From the NCBI GenBank assembly GCA_024709165.1, contig JANJXF010000114.1, positions 1 to 32,893 of the forward strand: a stretch of 32,893 nt of DNA, written 5' to 3'. The notes below the pieces were generated by a model that saw only the letters and a program-made list of their open reading frames with translations, was not told the DNA's origin and ran no database searches. This DNA is from Thiobacillus sp. Its GTDB lineage: Bacteria; Pseudomonadota; Gammaproteobacteria; Burkholderiales; Thiobacillaceae. This document shows positions 32,373 to 32,893 of this stretch, in pieces. The position numbers and the translations under genes were made by a program. Within the stretch, counting starts at the first letter, position 1; every line of letters begins with the position of its first letter.

Positions 32373-32893
32373 ATGGCCCTCTACAAAATCGTGTCGGCGC
32401 TGCTCGATTATCCCGGCCAGGATCTGCTCGATGCACTCGACGAGATCCGCGCCGAAATCGGCAGGAGCCAGGACATCGACGCCACGGAAAAGGACGTACT
32501 GCGCAAGTTTGTCGACCATCTCGCGCAGCAGTCTCTGACCGAGCTGCAGGCGAGCTACGTCAAGACCTTCGATCTCACGCCGGAACACAGCCTGCATCTG
32601 ACGCACCATCTGTTCGGTGACGACAACGACAGGAACCGTGGCCCGGCGCTGATCGACCTTGGCGAGCTGTACAAGGATTACGGCATCGAGACGACGACCA
32701 ACGAGTTGCCGGACTATCTGCCGCTGATCCTCGAATTCGCCGCGATGCTGGAAGACACCGAAGCAACCGCCTTCCTGGCCGATGCCAACAAGGTGCTGAC
32801 CGTCCTGGCCGACAACCTCGCCAAGGCCGGCAGCCCCTATGCGCCGTTGCTTTCCATCGTAAAAAGCCGCGCCACGCTGACCCGCCTGGCCGC
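32373..32893 (+). CDS. narJ: NarJ, nitrate reductase assembly chaperone (runs off right edge)
   Basis: The reading frame from ATG 32373 is open to the window end (173 codons). It begins MALYKIVSALLDYPGQDLLD and contains LTELQASYVKTFDLTPEHSL and HHLFGDDNDRNRGPALIDLG, the characteristic TorD/DmsD-superfamily NarJ segments. NarJ binds apo-NarG and is needed for insertion of the molybdenum cofactor and for attaching NarGH to NarI. It lies 15 bp after narH with AAAGGA upstream. The missing C-terminus and narI are expected just outside the window. Confidence 0.93.
   Translation, partial: MALYKIVSALLDYPGQDLLDALDEIRAEIGRSQDIDATEKDVLRKFVDHLAQQSLTELQASYVKTFDLTPEHSLHLTHHLFGDDNDRNRGPALIDLGELYKDYGIETTTNELPDYLPLILEFAAMLEDTEATAFLADANKVLTVLADNLAKAGSPYAPLLSIVKSRATLTRLA

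Noticed and set aside
30750-32609. A 619-codon open frame antisense to narH and narJ
   Set aside because: Composition-driven shadow; NarH cysteine motifs on the plus strand settle the coding strand.

Overview
The window is about 65% GC, densely packed, and reads as the chromosome of a denitrifying betaproteobacterium. The Rhodocyclales/Zoogloeaceae (Thauera, Azoarcus, Aromatoleum) fit best. I infer this from the nos gene order Z-R-D-F-Y-L, an adjacent narXL pair and a narK1-narK2-narGHJ operon; no rRNA or other taxonomic marker is present. There are no tRNA, rRNA, CRISPR or insertion-sequence features.

Positions 1-10190 hold a surface-glycan or protein-glycosylation cluster. A leftward group encodes a methyltransferase, a second methyltransferase with an extra N-terminal domain, an acyl carrier protein, and a short-chain dehydrogenase cut by the window edge. 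A rightward pair encodes a NeuD/PglD-like acyltransferase and a beta-propeller glycosidase-like protein. A second leftward group, tightly overlapping, encodes a TPR plus SPINDLY/O-GlcNAc-transferase-type glycosyltransferase, a VioA-like sugar aminotransferase, a paralogous glycosidase-like protein and a WbqC-family protein. Together they suggest synthesis and transfer of an acylated, methylated 4-amino-4,6-dideoxy sugar. The closest known logic is the viosamine island of flagellin-glycosylating pseudomonads, but the combination here is not one I recognise.

Positions 10289-12848 encode the nitrate/nitrite two-component system NarX-NarL, leftward. Diverging from it is the nitrous oxide reductase cluster (13145-22799): nosZ behind a clear FNR/DNR-type promoter and followed by a strong terminator, then nosR, nosD, nosF, nosY and nosL. 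These are followed by two small genes, the second resembling the TumE/DUF6516 family, and by a second NosL-like protein. NosZ reduces N2O in the periplasm, NosR feeds electrons or matures the enzyme, NosDFY and NosL supply the copper-sulfur centre.

A leftward lipoprotein cytochrome c (22990-23439) is separated from the next operon by a 604-bp non-coding, hairpin-rich stretch carrying a perfect 7-2-7 NarL/NarP-type site. From 24044 the operon narK1-narK2-narG-narH-narJ encodes nitrate import, nitrate/nitrite exchange and the membrane-bound nitrate reductase; narJ runs off the right edge. NarXL in the middle of the window probably controls the nar operon, while an oxygen-sensing FNR-type regulator probably controls nosZ.
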